The notes: generated by a model not told the origin, from the sequence alone. 64,000 nt of DNA from Carettochelys insculpta (GCF_033958435.1 NC_134142.1:102932501-102996500); one strand, 5' to 3'; counted from the first letter of the stretch, positions 1-11,400 are shown. Program-made: numbers and translations.

Positions 1-478
1 AGCAGAAGCAAAACTAAATAAAGTGGTGCCCAGTTTCACCTTTTTTTTCAGATTAAAATAAAGAAGGATATAGTATTACAAATTACCAGTTCAAACAACA
101 TGCAGGACCAAACTGGAGAGAGAAACAGCAACCACTAAGAGTTCTCAAATCTCTTCTGTTCGGACTTTATTATAACTTTTGCAGGGAAAAACATACACAA
201 ACAGTAACTGAAGGAGAAGCCCTTTTAATATATTAGATCAAGGCAGAGTTTAAGGACACAAGCTGCTGGAAATTTAAACAGCTATTTAAAACTTTCAGAG
301 TCCTATTTGGTATAACGACTGATGTTTTTCTCATAAATTAAATAACTACCATCCTACAAAAATGGTAGGCTTTGGCTCACTGGCTACTGCACTTGTTTCT
401 GTGACATCTGCCCAATTACATCTTTTGACTTCATTAAACAGATGCTGAAAAAAAAAAAAAGAAACATTATCATAAAGA
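1..478. other. AT-rich unassigned DNA
   Basis: No convincing reading frame, RNA gene or repeat ends. It holds a short poly-A run near 450. Confidence 0.5.
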
Positions 479-697
479 AAAAAGCAGTCTTGTAGCACTA
501 TAGAGACTAACAAAATAATTTATTAGGTGATGAGCTTTTGTGGAACAGACCTACGTTTTCAGATCTGGAAACTGAAGTGGGTCTATCCCATGAAAGCTCA
601 TCACCTAATAAATTGTTTTGTTAGTCTCTATAGTGCTACAGGACTGCTGTTTTGTTTTGTGAATATACAGACTAACATGGCTACATCTCTGTTCCTG
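479..697. mobile_element. Penelope-like fold-back copy (short, two arms)
   Basis: Two inverted arms (about 485-540 and 592-655) share the gtagcactatagagactaac and tcacctaataaatt motifs, separated by a spacer of about 50 bp. The right end reads as the complement of the PLE terminus 'tagccatgttagtctgta'. A 6-bp direct repeat, taaaga (473-478 and 698-703), may be the target duplication. Copy 62547-62743 belongs to the same subfamily. PLE membership is inferred from the coding copy at 57785-58539. Confidence 0.65.
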
Positions 698-899
698 TAA
701 AGAGATTAGCGGAAAGCTTTCCAGAAGTACCAATGACCCGCTCATACTTCCTCTGCAGAAGTCCAAGTATAGGCTCAAGGAACTCCTACACTTTATATGC
801 ACTCCACAGGAATGTCACATAATTATCTCCTTGAAGCACATTTAAGTTCCCAAGCCAGTCAAACTCACAAACCGTAAGAAGGCTCTGCCTCTAAAAAGT

Positions 900-1180
900 C
901 CCCACATTATATACCTGCTACGCAGCCATGCCTGACAATGAGGAGGGACAAAGGAGGCACTTGCCCCTAGGCCCAGTGTTTCAAAGTGGCCCAGAACTCT
1001 GGCTATCACCACCACGGCTACTGGGGCGGGGGGGACTGACTGCCATAAGCCACGCTCCTTACACCTTTGGCTTTGCCCCTTGCCGCAGAACCCACAATGG
1101 CTGTCAGCACCTCTGCACGCAGCCAATATATTGCAGGTCCTTAAAAGTCACTTGGCAGAACATTAGTAGCCCTAAGGCCT
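900..1180. repeat. GC-rich interspersed repeat, unclassified
   Basis: Resembles the stretches at 39640-39990, 56560-56820 and 60800-60960 (shared words such as ccaccaccac/gtggtggtgg, 'ggccc', 'gctcc' and 'cccctt'). The open frames inside it are composition artefacts. The family name is not known to me from sequence alone. Confidence 0.4.
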
Positions 1181-1227
1181 AAGTTGCACAAATCCTGTAA
1201 AATTTGGCCTGGGCTGTTCACAGGGGC

Positions 1228-1390
1228 CAGTGTTCCCTCTAATTCTCTCCATCCATGGGAGGAATAAATGTTATGTGCACCGCCAATAGAAAGGCATGCT
1301 GCCAGCTGTGTGTGGCTGTGGGTGCTCTGCTAATCAGCTGGGCAGCACCACCTGAATCTCTCCTGGGTGGCCACCCAAGCACTCAAGATA
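1228..1390 (+). mobile_element. hAT-like non-autonomous copy, left end
   Basis: Begins cagtgttccctctaatt, a Charlie-type hAT terminal motif, followed by a 'tccatccat...aataaatgttatgtgcacc' block. The same block occurs reversed at 46310-46475, which ends aattgaagggaacactg. The right end of this copy is not resolved. Confidence 0.5.
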
Positions 1391-2409
1391 ATTTAATTTC
1401 CAGTGCAGCTGTTGAACGGAACTCTAAAAAGACCCAAAAAGATGAAGCAGGAAGAGGATAAAAGGAATGAGCAGAAAGAAATACACTTGTAGCTGTCTTA
1501 TATACATAATATTTTGTTATAATTATCAGCACTCATTCAGCAAATAAATACAAGTAAATGAAGAAGAGCAAACAATGTAAGTACCAATGAAAGGCATTCT
1601 TGCCAGCTGAATGGCTAGAACCAGAGAGTAGATTTGCAATTGTACTTACAATTACAAACACAGATACTCTAAAAAACATACAAACAAACCAAAACCCCAC
1701 AACCCCAGCGGCCATACTAAACTGAAAAATCACTGCTATACCATTCCTAGAAGGCTTCAATTAACTGACATGCTGGCACCAAAGTGGCTTATCTGAATAG
1801 TCCATCCTATAAATATCAGTTATAATTTGCCGAACTCCAGCATTCCAGTACTTGCAGATTAAGATTACTTTGGGAATTTTGTACTTTAAATCAGCCAATA
1901 TACAGTAGGGCTTTTGGAGAGAGGCGAAGAGTTTGGGGACAATATTCTCCTTCCTCCACCACCAGGCATCTGTACAAGTGATACTGCTAGCCTTTAGCAA
2001 CACTGCCTTCGGAAATCACACAGTGCACAGAGCTGAAATGTCAACCTCTTGGCTCAGCTACATCTCCTTGTATATCACACAGCCAAGTATAACAAAGCAA
2101 GAATATGTTCACAATTATTTCCTCAATTCCAAGTACTTAATTACTAAACTAAACTCTAACCAAATCTCCAAGAATGCATGCAATACCCAAAGTAACCTGT
2201 ACAACTCATGGTTTGTTTAAAATGTAATTCACAGTATTCATCATAATACAGCACCATGGGTATGTCTGGAGGGGCACACGAAACAGTTTGGAAGCATAGA
2301 AACAAGTGGGGGGGGAGTTGGGGGTTTTTTGTTGTTTGTTTTTTGTAAAAACTACACTCAGAACAAATTTGTAGAAAGACAGAAGTCAATGAAGACTCAA
2401 TTCTAGGAC
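1391..2409. other. Unassigned intronic DNA
   Basis: AT-rich, with no recognisable exon, RNA gene or transposon end. Short open frames on both strands lack codon bias or recognisable domains. Confidence 0.5.
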
Positions 2410-2775
2410 TAGAGTACTATAGGGTCTTACCGGGGTAGGGAATAAGCTGGATGAGGTTCACCAGGGTTAGCGCCTGTTGGATCACTGGCACTTTCTGCAG
2501 GTCCATAGGTATGGCTGCTTGCAGCACCTGTTGGTTGTAGATCACAGTTCCCAGCCAGTGAGAGCTTTGGGAGGCTGTGTCCTGATCCAGGCCACTTCCC
2601 ACAGCTCCCATTGGCCAGGAACAGTGATCCACAACCAACAGGAGCTGCAAGCAGCTGTATCAGTGGACCAGCAAATAAATAAAACACCGACAGCCTGCCA
2701 GGAGCTAACCCTGGCAAACTGCATCCAGCCTGTGGTCCACTTATTGCCTACCCTGGAATATACAGTCAAGTAGCA
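2410..2775. repeat. Interspersed repeat with internal inverted symmetry
   Basis: The word cacagttcccagccagtgagagc (2545-2567) reappears in inverted, diverged form across 2606-2633 (cattggccaggaacagtg), and the gcagcacctgttggttgtag block recurs inverted at 2628-2651 (accaacaggagctgcaagc). The stretch therefore folds back on itself. The superfamily is not determined. Four overlapping open frames across it are side effects of this repeat. Confidence 0.5.
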
Positions 2776-3520
2776 CTGCCAGTTGATCAGAAAAACAAAA
2801 CAATCCTACACAAACTCTCCATTAGAATATGAATAAGAAGTGTAGACAGAATTTATATGCTATGCACCATTCACATGTGGTTTAATAATCTGGTAATAAG
2901 AACCAAATCCTACAAAAGATGTCAAATGTGCTCATATAGTAAAAATGAAATTAATGAACAAGGAAGGCACACAGCAGGATTGGGTTTCAAGTTAGCACCC
3001 CATAGCAGACTTGTCTTGTTTTAGCTCGTGTGAAATACTTGGATTTGTGACTTTAAATTAGTACAGCAAAAAGAATGTGATTTAATAGGTAACAAAGGAC
3101 TGTCGCCTTGAGTCTGTTTTGAGTGCTTAAAGAGATCCAAGCCACCATTTACCTAGAAAGATCTATTAAACTCATATTTGGGCAGCTTCATTCAGTGCAA
3201 TTACAGACAGGTGACTGAGAAATCACATAACAGTAAATTACAAGTAATGGAAATGAAGCCTGAGAAGAGAGCAGATGATAAGCTATTTTTTTTGTCTCTC
3301 ACCAAATGCAATATTTGGAAGATGAAGATTGTGCTCCAAAGAGGAAAGATGTAAATTAAGAAACATGAGTGGTGGTGCTTCCATACACAATAGACTATAG
3401 ATATCATGTGAGATTTCGCGAGAATGATTTTTAAATAGATCAGTGAAAAAATAAAGAGAATTGGAGCAAATTAAATGAAATCTGAACTAGAGGTACCATA
3501 TCTCTTTAATGTAGGTTAAG
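2776..3520. other. Unassigned intronic DNA
   Basis: No exon, RNA gene or transposon end recognised. Moderately AT-rich. Confidence 0.5.
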
Positions 3521-3522
3521 TA

Positions 3523-3752
3523 CAGCAAGGTCATGACACTGGCGAGCATCACATTCGTGAATTCACTTATTCATGAGCGGCTGCCGATGCTTCCCAGGGA
3601 CTTGGAGCACTGGTGGCCGTTGACACTTCCGTGGCTCCCCATGGCCCCGACACCTCTCTCGGCTACTGCCCAGAGCTGCTTGCCCTATACATGAAATTCA
3701 ACATTTGCGAGGGTTCTCAACATGGAACCTTGTGAATGTTGCGACCCTACTG
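3523..3752. mobile_element. Tc1/mariner-like MITE with TA target duplication
   Basis: Flanked by TA on both sides (3521-3522, 3753-3754). The ends are inverted repeats: cagcaaggtcatgacact at the left and, complemented, cagtagggtcgcaacatt at the right. The inside has a second inverted pair around gtgaattcac / aacatttgcgag. No transposase frame, so non-autonomous. The pogo/Tigger-like superfamily is inferred from end sequence and TA duplication. Confidence 0.58.
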
Positions 3753-4084
3753 TATTTTATCTGTGCTCTAAATGTATGTAGAGTCAGGGTGAATGACATT
3801 ACCTCCAAGAAGCACACTTCCTGAGAACATTTAAGAATGCAACTTTACAGCACCAGCACCACTAATTGGCTTACTCATAGGTCCAATCATTCAACAATTC
3901 ATCAGGATAGGCAAACACCCAGCCACTGGGAAAAAAAAATGTCACAAAAGAGCCTTTTTATACAGAAACCAAAAAAAAAGCCACATTCTGATAAAGGGCA
4001 AATTAAGTAATCCTAGGCAAAAAGAAGAAAATAGGGAAAAATGAAAAACATTATTCGTGAGATATGGTGAATTATGTAGAAAAG

Positions 4085-4313
4085 GGGACTCAATACAGAG
4101 GTTGGACATTAAGAAACTTCCTGTCAGGATAGTCAAGCATTAGAGTAAATTGCTTAGGGAGGTTGTGGAATCTCTATCACTGAAGATATTTAAGAGCAGC
4201 TTAGATAAACATCTGTCAATGATCTAGATGGTGCATGGTCATGCCACGAGGACAAGGGAATGTACCTATTGACTTCTCAAGGTCCCTTCCTGCTCTAGTA
4301 TTCTATGAGTCTA
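4085..4313 (+). mobile_element. CR1 LINE 3' end
   Basis: Contains the conserved CR1 tail order: a 'ttggacattaagaaacttcctgtc' block, 'ggaggttgtggaatct', 'gatatttaagagca', then 'ctcaaggtcccttcc', and ends in tattctatgagtctatg, a decayed form of the CR1 3' octamer repeat. 5'-truncated, as CR1 copies usually are. Confidence 0.85.
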
Positions 4314-4688
4314 TGCAATATTGCTAAATGGGAAGAAGATCCTAGCTAGCAAAACTGGCTTCCTGGATAACCCTGGTATGGTGTGAAAAAGGCTGGGATT
4401 CACTACAGTGAACAGGATACTTGCTAAACAGAATTGCTAGTCTCTCCCTACTTATTCATACAGCATTTTATTAGAGAATTTGGCATAGCCCTAGGACTAA
4501 GTCATGAGACAGGCAGTGACAAATGTTGGGCTCTGTACCCGGTTCTTTGGCTGATCTGCCACTGTGTTCTCAAGTCATGGCTAATGTGGCTTATCCTTGG
4601 GCATAAGCATCCTTGAGATGGAAGACTGAAAAGTTCTAAGCACCACTATTTTAAATGCACACTTTTACCTACAATTACAATTTTTAAA
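4314..4688. other. Unassigned intronic DNA
   Basis: No recognisable coding, RNA or transposon feature. Confidence 0.5.
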
Positions 4689-5230
4689 AGGATGACCAGG
4701 TGTCCCATTTTTAAACAGACTAGTCTGTTTTTAAGACCTCCTGCAGATGTCCCAGCTTTTTCTTTAATAATGAAAAAATTGTCCTGTATTTTCTACCTCC
4801 ACCCTGATCAGCACCAACAGGTCCTGCTGCTGGCCAGATCCCTGGCTCACTAACTGCTCATCCAGGAGCAGTGAGTTGTGATGTCCAGTGGCTGCCAATA
4901 GAAGATGGGTCAGCAAGGCTGGTTCTCCAGCTGGGCTATCACTGGAGCTATTGCTGTGTGTGAGCTATTCAGCCTGCTACTACTCTGAACCTGTGGGGGC
5001 TTAGGACACTGTTCACCAGTGCCTCCCCGATTGCCCTGGGTCTTGCTCCAAGGTAGCACAGACTGCTCCATCCTTTAGGCACTCTTTTCTGGCTGATCCA
5101 CCTCTTTGGCCAGACTCTGGGGCTGCAAAAGCACCCGCAGTCAGGTTCCCTGCAGTCTGGTGCACAATGCATGCCCATGTTGTAGGCATGGGACAGGAGT
5201 CAACTGGGTCATGTCAGTGGCCAGCAGCAG
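4689..5230. repeat. Interspersed repeat starting ggatgaccaggtgtccc
   Basis: The start resembles that of 18379-18850 (agggttgccagatttttggg), followed in both by GC-rich 'cctgctgctggcc' type sequence. The right boundary is a guess. Superfamily unknown. Confidence 0.35.
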
Positions 5231-5449
5231 TCTGGAGTTGTTAACTGTCATTCAATATTATGTGGGTGGGAAGGAATGAACTTTGTAAGGATGCGAGCCA
5301 GGCCCAGTGGCTGGAGGCACCACCTGTTCCTTCCCTCATACACATCACCAAAAGGCTGCTGCTGACCACATTCCAGAGTGAATGCTGGCAGAAATCTATG
5401 GAACTACATGACCATGCATGCCCCTGCCCTGTACGTGATGTCTTGGTGT
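5231..5449. other. Unassigned intronic DNA
   Basis: Open on both strands for about 60-70 codons, without recognisable domains. Probably part of an older repeat. Confidence 0.4.
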
Positions 5450-6350
5450 AGCCAGACATGAACCCCTCATTTGGCCTCTTCTTCTTCTTCCTCCCCCACT
5501 GGGAGAGACAGAGAGAGAAACAAGCAAGGGAGACAGGCAGCCTTTGATGTCCTGGGAACGCAGGTGTGCTGTCTCACCCAGCCTCTCTACTATACACAAA
5601 AACCAGACAGTGAATGGGCTAGCTAATGGCCGCCCTTCTGGTTGATCTCGGTAATTGACACGCCTGATCACTACCCCAGGAAGAATGGGGAATCTCTGCC
5701 CATCACCTCCAAAGGTGCCCAATTGTCCACAATTCACAGGTGCAAATTGAGCCTTGCACCTTCCCTGGGAAACCTGGGGTTCAAACACATTCCTCCCACT
5801 TGGCCACTTGAGACCAGGAAGAAGCCTACGTGACAAAAGGGGTACAAGAGGGGTTTGGCAGCCCAACCCCCTTTGAGTTTCAATCACCTACACCTGCTGG
5901 CCAGGTTTGGAATTAACTCCCGAGACTGGGGACGCCTGGTTCGTATCTACTTCTTCCCGAGGGATTGAGAGAAAGATTCTGGGTCACACCGGATCTAGGA
6001 GGCAGGGGTAAGAATTACACCTGTATTACACTTCTTTCCTACAGGAATTGAGGGAAAGACTCTGGTTCCACCAGGTCTAAGAGGCAGGGGTGAAAATCAC
6101 ACCTGCAACGTGCCTTTCTTGTGTACACATTAATTGTATTAGTTTAAGTTAGCTAGTTTGTCTAAAACTTTTCTTAAGTTAAATTGTGTTGTTTCCCCTT
6201 TAAAAACCATGAGTACTAACTTGTACTTTAATGATTTGTCTTAGTTAAATTGTTTCTATCATTGTATAAATAAAAAGTAACTGTTAAAGCCTCTCTAAGT
6301 GTAATTTTCCTCTTGCTGCTGTACCCGAACTAAACACAAACCAAAGAACC
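5450..6350 (+). mobile_element. Possible LTR-like repeat with polyadenylation signal
   Basis: A polypyrimidine/GC-rich part is followed by an AT-rich part with AATAAA near 6268 and a T/G-rich downstream part, an order typical of LTR U3-R-U5. Inside it, an approximately 83-bp unit beginning gggattgagagaaag (5961) is repeated as ggaattgagggaaag (6044), both continuing into a 'ctaggaggcaggggt' and 'acacctg' block. No gag or pol remnants adjoin it. The LTR call is inference; ends and target duplication were not found. Confidence 0.35.
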
Positions 6351-7663
6351 CAGCCTGCCCTGGCTGCTTAGTGTAGCTGCTGGTGTGGCATCACCCCCTT
6401 TGCCCCACCAGACCCTTAGCTGGCACCTGGGCATTGGCTCACACTTGGGAAGATGCACTGCCAGGTACCGGGTAAGGTGGGCCCATGCCAGGGGGCCCAA
6501 CCAAACACAAAGAATGGAGAGTGCTGGGCAGAACAGTTGGTTGGTCATTTACCTCCTGCCCCTCTGTGAGATGGGGCACAGGTGTGTGTCACCTCTCCCC
6601 ACGTGTGAGGGAGAGTAGTAGCATGCATGTCACCCCTCTGTGTGCACCCTAAAGACAAGGTAAATAAAAGGAATCCAGCCATGCAGTTTTTCTTGTTCAT
6701 GGGGAGGATCAGTCTACAATGTTGATTTGAACATCTGCTGCATAATTCTGATTGCTGCTGAATTCACTCGAATACAAGTGATTTTATAAGGTGTCCTGTA
6801 TTCAGCATGGGAAAACATGGTCAACCTAACAAAGAGGCACAAAAAATGGAAAAGGAATTCATGAAAGTTGACCTTTAAAATAATAGCATATATTTACACA
6901 GTTCTTTTCTCCCAAAGTTTCCCAAGGTGCTTTACAAATAAAAACACATATATAAGCTATGGGTAGAATTTTCACATTCCTGCTGCTTTCTCAGAGAATA
7001 CAAATTTGCAGCCACAGGACCAAATATCAAAGGCTCTGGCTACATAAAGTAATCAAAAATGAAGAAAAATATAGTGAGAATTACAGGTCTACTATGCTAC
7101 ATTTGTAAAGTGATAAATCACTAGCTCCTATGTAATTGTTAAAAGGTTTGAAGTCTTATTTTAGATACCATGTTTCTGGTTAGAATGATGATAGTGTCAA
7201 TTTCATTATCAATTAATTACATGTCATACAATTGCCATCTTTATCACATATGCTGAGAATGAAGAAAGTAAATTTTTCATACTGTTTTGACTTCACTCTC
7301 TGAATTTATTGTATACATATTTATTTTACACCCAAATGGAAATGTCTGAAACTGTTTTTGGTGGACAGCATCTTGCTTCTGTGAGAACAAACTATTTATT
7401 TCAAACAGACATTTACTTTAAAAAACCTCCAAGATCATGTACAAAAAAAATAGTTGGCTTATATTCCACACATATTAAAGCTATTTGTTATTTCATCTGG
7501 AACTCTACAAGTGTGAAATATATCTAATACCATAAGGGCCCAAACCTTACAAGTGTTTAACTTTACTGTCTGTGAATATTCCACTCACTTCAAACTGGAC
7601 TACTCACAGGGCACAAAATTAAGCAGGTGCATAAGTCCTTCACAGGACTGGGGACTGTAACTC
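6351..7663. other. Unassigned intronic DNA
   Basis: The first 300 bases are GC-richer and could continue the repeat to the left. The rest is AT-rich with no supported features. Confidence 0.45.
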
Positions 7664-7666
7664 TTT

Positions 7667-8057
7667 GGCCATGTCTACATGAGCTGCTTTTACCAGAAAA
7701 AAAGGCGAAGCATCTATATAGCAAATGCACTTTTTCACCAGTTTGTCAACAAAATCCGGCACATCTGCTGGCAGTGTTATGCCTCTCCCTGTTTGGGTGT
7801 AACACCTCTCTTGACAATGTTCTGTCCACAAAAAAAGCCATGCAGATGCTGTGGTACTCTTCAGCTCACCAGGCATCCCTGCTTGCAGAGTTTCCAGTCA
7901 GCTGTTTGGTCGACAGAGGGCCTGGCAGTCTGTTGACAGAAGATTGCTCTTTCAATCTGCTTTTTTGTGTAGATGCAATCTGTCGGCAAAAGTTTTGCTG
8001 GGAAATCCCTTCCTACGGTAACTTCTGTCAACAGAGGCTTCTAGTGTAGGCATGGCC
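7667..8057. mobile_element. PIF/Harbinger-type MITE
   Basis: Ends ggccatgtctacat and gtgtaggcatggcc are inverted repeats, flanked by the 3-bp duplication ttt (7664-7666, 8058-8060). The interior is rich in gtcgaca/tgtcaaca words, as in the copies at 34631-34904 and 57469-58633. The open frames across it are not coding. Confidence 0.72.
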
Positions 8058-8060
8058 TTT

Positions 8061-9298
8061 GAGACAGGGAAGGAATTTTCATTATGGATGTAGACAGTTT
8101 CCTAAGAGCTACAAGTAAATTTTAAAAAGCATAACAGAAAATCATAGTGATATTGTATGAAATGAGGAAATAAGAGCCTAAGTAGGGACCAAGTACAGTA
8201 ACTCACTTTTCATTTTTACTGGTCTGAAATTCATTCATCTTTCCAATATTGTAGTCTGAAAGGGTGCTGAAACTGGAGGTGCTAGGGGACACCTGGCTTA
8301 AAGCTGATTTCAACATATGCAGGTTTTACAGTTTTGCTCAATGGCTTTCAGCATCTGCACTATAAAAACTGTTCCAACATCACTGACTAGGGGAAATTTC
8401 AATATGTAAGCCCTTTAACGTAAACATTTCATTTAATAAAGACATTTATCCCAGTGATTTTACCCAACATTCTGCAAGCTATTGAATATGAATTTCTTTT
8501 TTCTAAAAATGTCCTATTAATTCTTTGCCAAACAAGAAAATAAAAACAGACAGACATGGAGTATGTTATGGTTATCTACCCTGTTACTGAGTTGTCTCCA
8601 GTTGGTCGTCTCAAACTGCCTCCAACAAATCACATGCGAAATTACCATTTACTCTAACAGTTATTTTGGATGATTCTTCTAGTACTTTTTTCATATGTTG
8701 TATGGAGAATCAAAAATCCATATGAAATAGTGGTAGCCCAGTGACTTGATGTAAGTATTACACATTGCTCTGCCTGGCCTATAAACAATTTCTAAAGATG
8801 ATTAGGAAAGACATTACCTAAAGTTATTTTGTAAAAGCAGCTCCAATTTCCTCACTACTTTTAAAAAGACAGAGAATGACAAGTCAAGAAATCCTCCATT
8901 TTCTTTGCTTAAATGAAATTTAGAAGTCAATTACTGGTTTCTTGCATGACTCGTGTGTTTTAAATGTTGTTCAAATTTTTTGGCTGGTTGCTGATATGCC
9001 AAACTCTCATAGTAAGATTAAAACTTTGCTCTCAACATGTTTACATACACATGTCCTGCCCATACAAGCTACTAGGCAGGCAAGGGATTCTGGGAAGCTG
9101 TGTGGAAGGGAAGCCACAGAGTGAACAGGCTTTCAATTCTACAGCATTAGGAACAAAAGTTTCTCTGAGATCAAAGCTTCCACCATTGTCTCAGGGACAT
9201 CTGTCAGTAACCCCCTGAGATGGATCTCTTGATGCTTTTCCCCTTCCTTTCTGAAGTCACTTACTTTAACATGTGCAATTGTCAATCCACTGTAAGAA
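8061..9298. other. Unassigned intronic DNA
   Basis: No recognisable exon, RNA gene or repeat ends. Confidence 0.5.
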
Positions 9299-9301
9299 GT
9301 A

Positions 9302-9430
9302 GGGCTGTCAAAAGTGATTAAAAATATTAATCGTGACTAATCACAATAAAAAAGTTAACCATGATTAATTGTACCGTTCATACTGTTAAACAATTATTGT
9401 TCTTTTAATTTAGCCTTTATGGTTGTAGAG
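9302..9430. repeat. Repeat of the agggctgtcaa/attaatcg family
   Basis: Starts agggctgtcaaaagtgatta and continues with repeated gattaat words; the same start and composition recur at 11306-11400. The end motif is compatible with a DNA transposon terminus, but the second end is not found. Confidence 0.5.
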
Positions 9431-9601
9431 AAAAAACCTTTAACATGGAACCCTAAAGGACCAGAACCCAGAAGCAAACAGAATGCAAGTTTTATTTTTC
9501 TACAAATCTCCTGATTTCTAAATCAAATCTCCCAGTTTTTGAATGCTGGGGGTTTGCAATATGGCAAGAGGTGCAGCATGCAATGTTCCCCAATGTGCAC
9601 A

Positions 9602-9857
9602 GTATCGGAGGGGTAGCCGTGTTAGTCTGGATCTGTAACAGCAACGAAGGGTCCTGTGGCATCTTATAGACTAACAGAAAAGTTTTGAGCATGAGCTTTC
9701 GTGAGCACAGACCCACCCTTGCTCTGGCTTATTTATACCTGGCCCTGCAGATTTCCAAGACCAGCATCTGAAGAAGTGAGTCTGTGCTCACGAAAGCTCA
9801 TGCTCAAAACTTTTCTGTTAGTCTATAAGGTGCCACAGGACCCTTCATCGCTGTTAC
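9602..9857. mobile_element. Penelope-like fold-back copy with 10-bp target duplication
   Basis: Two long inverted arms (about 9602-9705 and 9765-9857) carry the PLE end sequence: gtatcggaggggtagccgtg, the 'ggtcctgtggcatcttatag' block and the 'tgctcaaaacttttctgttag' block. The direct repeat aatgtgcaca flanks it exactly (9592-9601, 9858-9867). The arms are nearly identical, so the transcript would form a long hairpin. Confidence 0.75.
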
Positions 9858-10233
9858 AATGTGCACAGGTTTTACTATAAGTGCTAATTCTACAATGAGA
9901 TATGCTAATGTAGACCTATGCAGTCCTAGGATGGAAAAAAGGCACCAACAAGAGCCACTCTCATGGCAGGACTAGGATTTTATTTGGTATTGTGCCACCA
10001 GCAGAGGCCAGTTGCTGACACAGGAAAGTGAACTAGCCAGAACGAACCTGGCCCATGTGTCGGGACAGAAATAAGGGGGATTCCTACCCCAGACCAAGGA
10101 GCTGTCAGCCTGTGACCTGAAGCACAACATTCCTTTAAACCTCATTACAAAGGATACTGGTATGCTCCAGGCCTTCTGAAAAATTAAATCACAACCTTTA
10201 AGGTTATTGAGTGCTCTCTCTAGATCCCTAGAC

Positions 10234-10729
10234 CATGGGTGAGCAAAGTGGGAGATATCAGAGAGGTGGCCAAGTTAGTCTGTATCTTCAAAGAACAACA
10301 ACAAGAAGTCTTCTGGCACCTTGAGACTAACAGATAATTTAGAGAAAAAGCTTTTGTGGGCAAAGACCCACTTCATCAGATGTGTGAGTGGTGGGGTTTC
10401 AAAGGAGGGTATAACGTGGGAGGACAGGTCTCCTCAGGGAGGAGGGGTGAATATGTAGGAGGCGCAGTACGATCAGCTCTGGGTCTCAGGCTCATCCATC
10501 TCATTAAAATGTTGAAATATGTTACTGCTTTTATGTATGTATAGTCACATGAACATACCGATTCATAAAGCTTTTACATTCTACATATTTTCTCATGCAC
10601 GCTGAAAAGGGTTTTTATAAAAATATAAAAAATTTCCAGCAGTTTGGATTACTCTAGAGAGGTTGGGGGCCCCCCGTTAATTGCAGGGACAAAAAGTGGC
10701 ACCTGAAATAAAAAGTTTACTCGTTACTG
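10234..10729 (-). mobile_element. hAT-like non-autonomous transposon with 8-bp target duplication, interrupted by a PLE piece
   Basis: Flanked by the perfect 8-bp repeat ccctagac (10226-10233, 10730-10737), the hAT length. Ends catgggtgagcaaag and, complemented, cagtaacgagtaaac are related. The right two-fifths matches 45121-45370 in reverse orientation (shared 'taatccaaactg.tggaaattt', 'tgtagaatgtaaaa' and 'cagtaacat.t.tcaacattt'). A PLE fragment occupies much of the left part (listed separately). Confidence 0.7.
10257..10480 (+). mobile_element. Penelope-like fragment nested in a hAT element
   Basis: Reads atcagagaggtggccaagtt, then 'aagtcttctggcaccttgag', 'gcttttgtgggcaaagaccc' and 'acttcatcagatgtgtgagt', the standard order of a PLE terminus. 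It lies between the left tip and the body of the hAT copy 10234-10729, so it inserted later. The right boundary is approximate. Confidence 0.68.
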
Positions 10730-10737
10730 CCCTAGAC

Positions 10738-10975
10738 AATGGCTGCTGCTACAATACCATTCTCCCGTCAGACGTGCCATGGTAATTAGGGAATTCGAAG
10801 CAGGCTAATGAGGCACTAACGTGCATATTCAGTGCCTCATTAGCATAATGGCAGCCAAGCAAACAGATTTGAATTGCAGATTGACAGTAAAGATGGGGGC
10901 ATCTTTGAAATAAGTGCCCCACTTCAACATTCCCTTGTTCCAATCTATGGTTGTATAGCCACAGCTAAAATTGCA
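10738..10975. mobile_element. MITE of the 'cattagcataatggcagcc' group
   Basis: Shares the central words tgaggcac, attcag(t/c)(g/a)cctcatt(a)gc and ggcagcc with the copies at 22667-22943 and 60300-60583. The left end tggctgctgctac and right end gtatagcca are weakly inverted. It abuts the target duplication of the preceding hAT copy. Exact ends are uncertain. Confidence 0.5.
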
Positions 10976-11225
10976 CCTTCACAGAAGTATTCACATGGCT
11001 ACCATTCTACAAGACAGCAGTTTTCCAAGAGTTAATCCAGCAACTCCATCTTTTCACCCACTGCCCCTCCCACAGAGTGTAGGAAAATACTTGCTAATTA
11101 ACACACAAACTTTTTGTTATGGGAGGCAAAGCGCAGTTAAGTTGAGCAAACCTACTGCAAGTCAGGGCTTGCAAAATTAGCATGTAAATGGTCTAAGAGA
11201 ATCCAAAGCAATCTCTGCTGCAGTA

Positions 11226-11262
11226 CAAAACAAAGCAAGCAGTCATGTAGCACCTTATCCCT
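11226..11262 (+). mobile_element. Short Penelope-like terminus fragment
   Basis: aaaacaaagcaagcagtcatgtagcacctta matches one arm of the 62547-62743 subfamily only; the rest is missing. Confidence 0.5.
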
Positions 11263-11305
11263 GCTTTGGATTACAACAGCCTCAGGCAATGGGAAGTGTA
11301 AAGTA

Positions 11306-11400
11306 GGGCTGTCAATTAACAAGTGTTAATGCGCATTAATTTTAATGCCTTAATTCTGTTCTGCGTTAATCACAAGTGCCTGCTTAAATTAACAGTCCTA
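11306..11400. repeat. Second copy of the agggctgtcaa/attaatcg repeat
   Basis: Starts agggctgtcaattaacaag and continues with ttaatgcgcattaatt; same family as 9302-9430. Confidence 0.5.
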
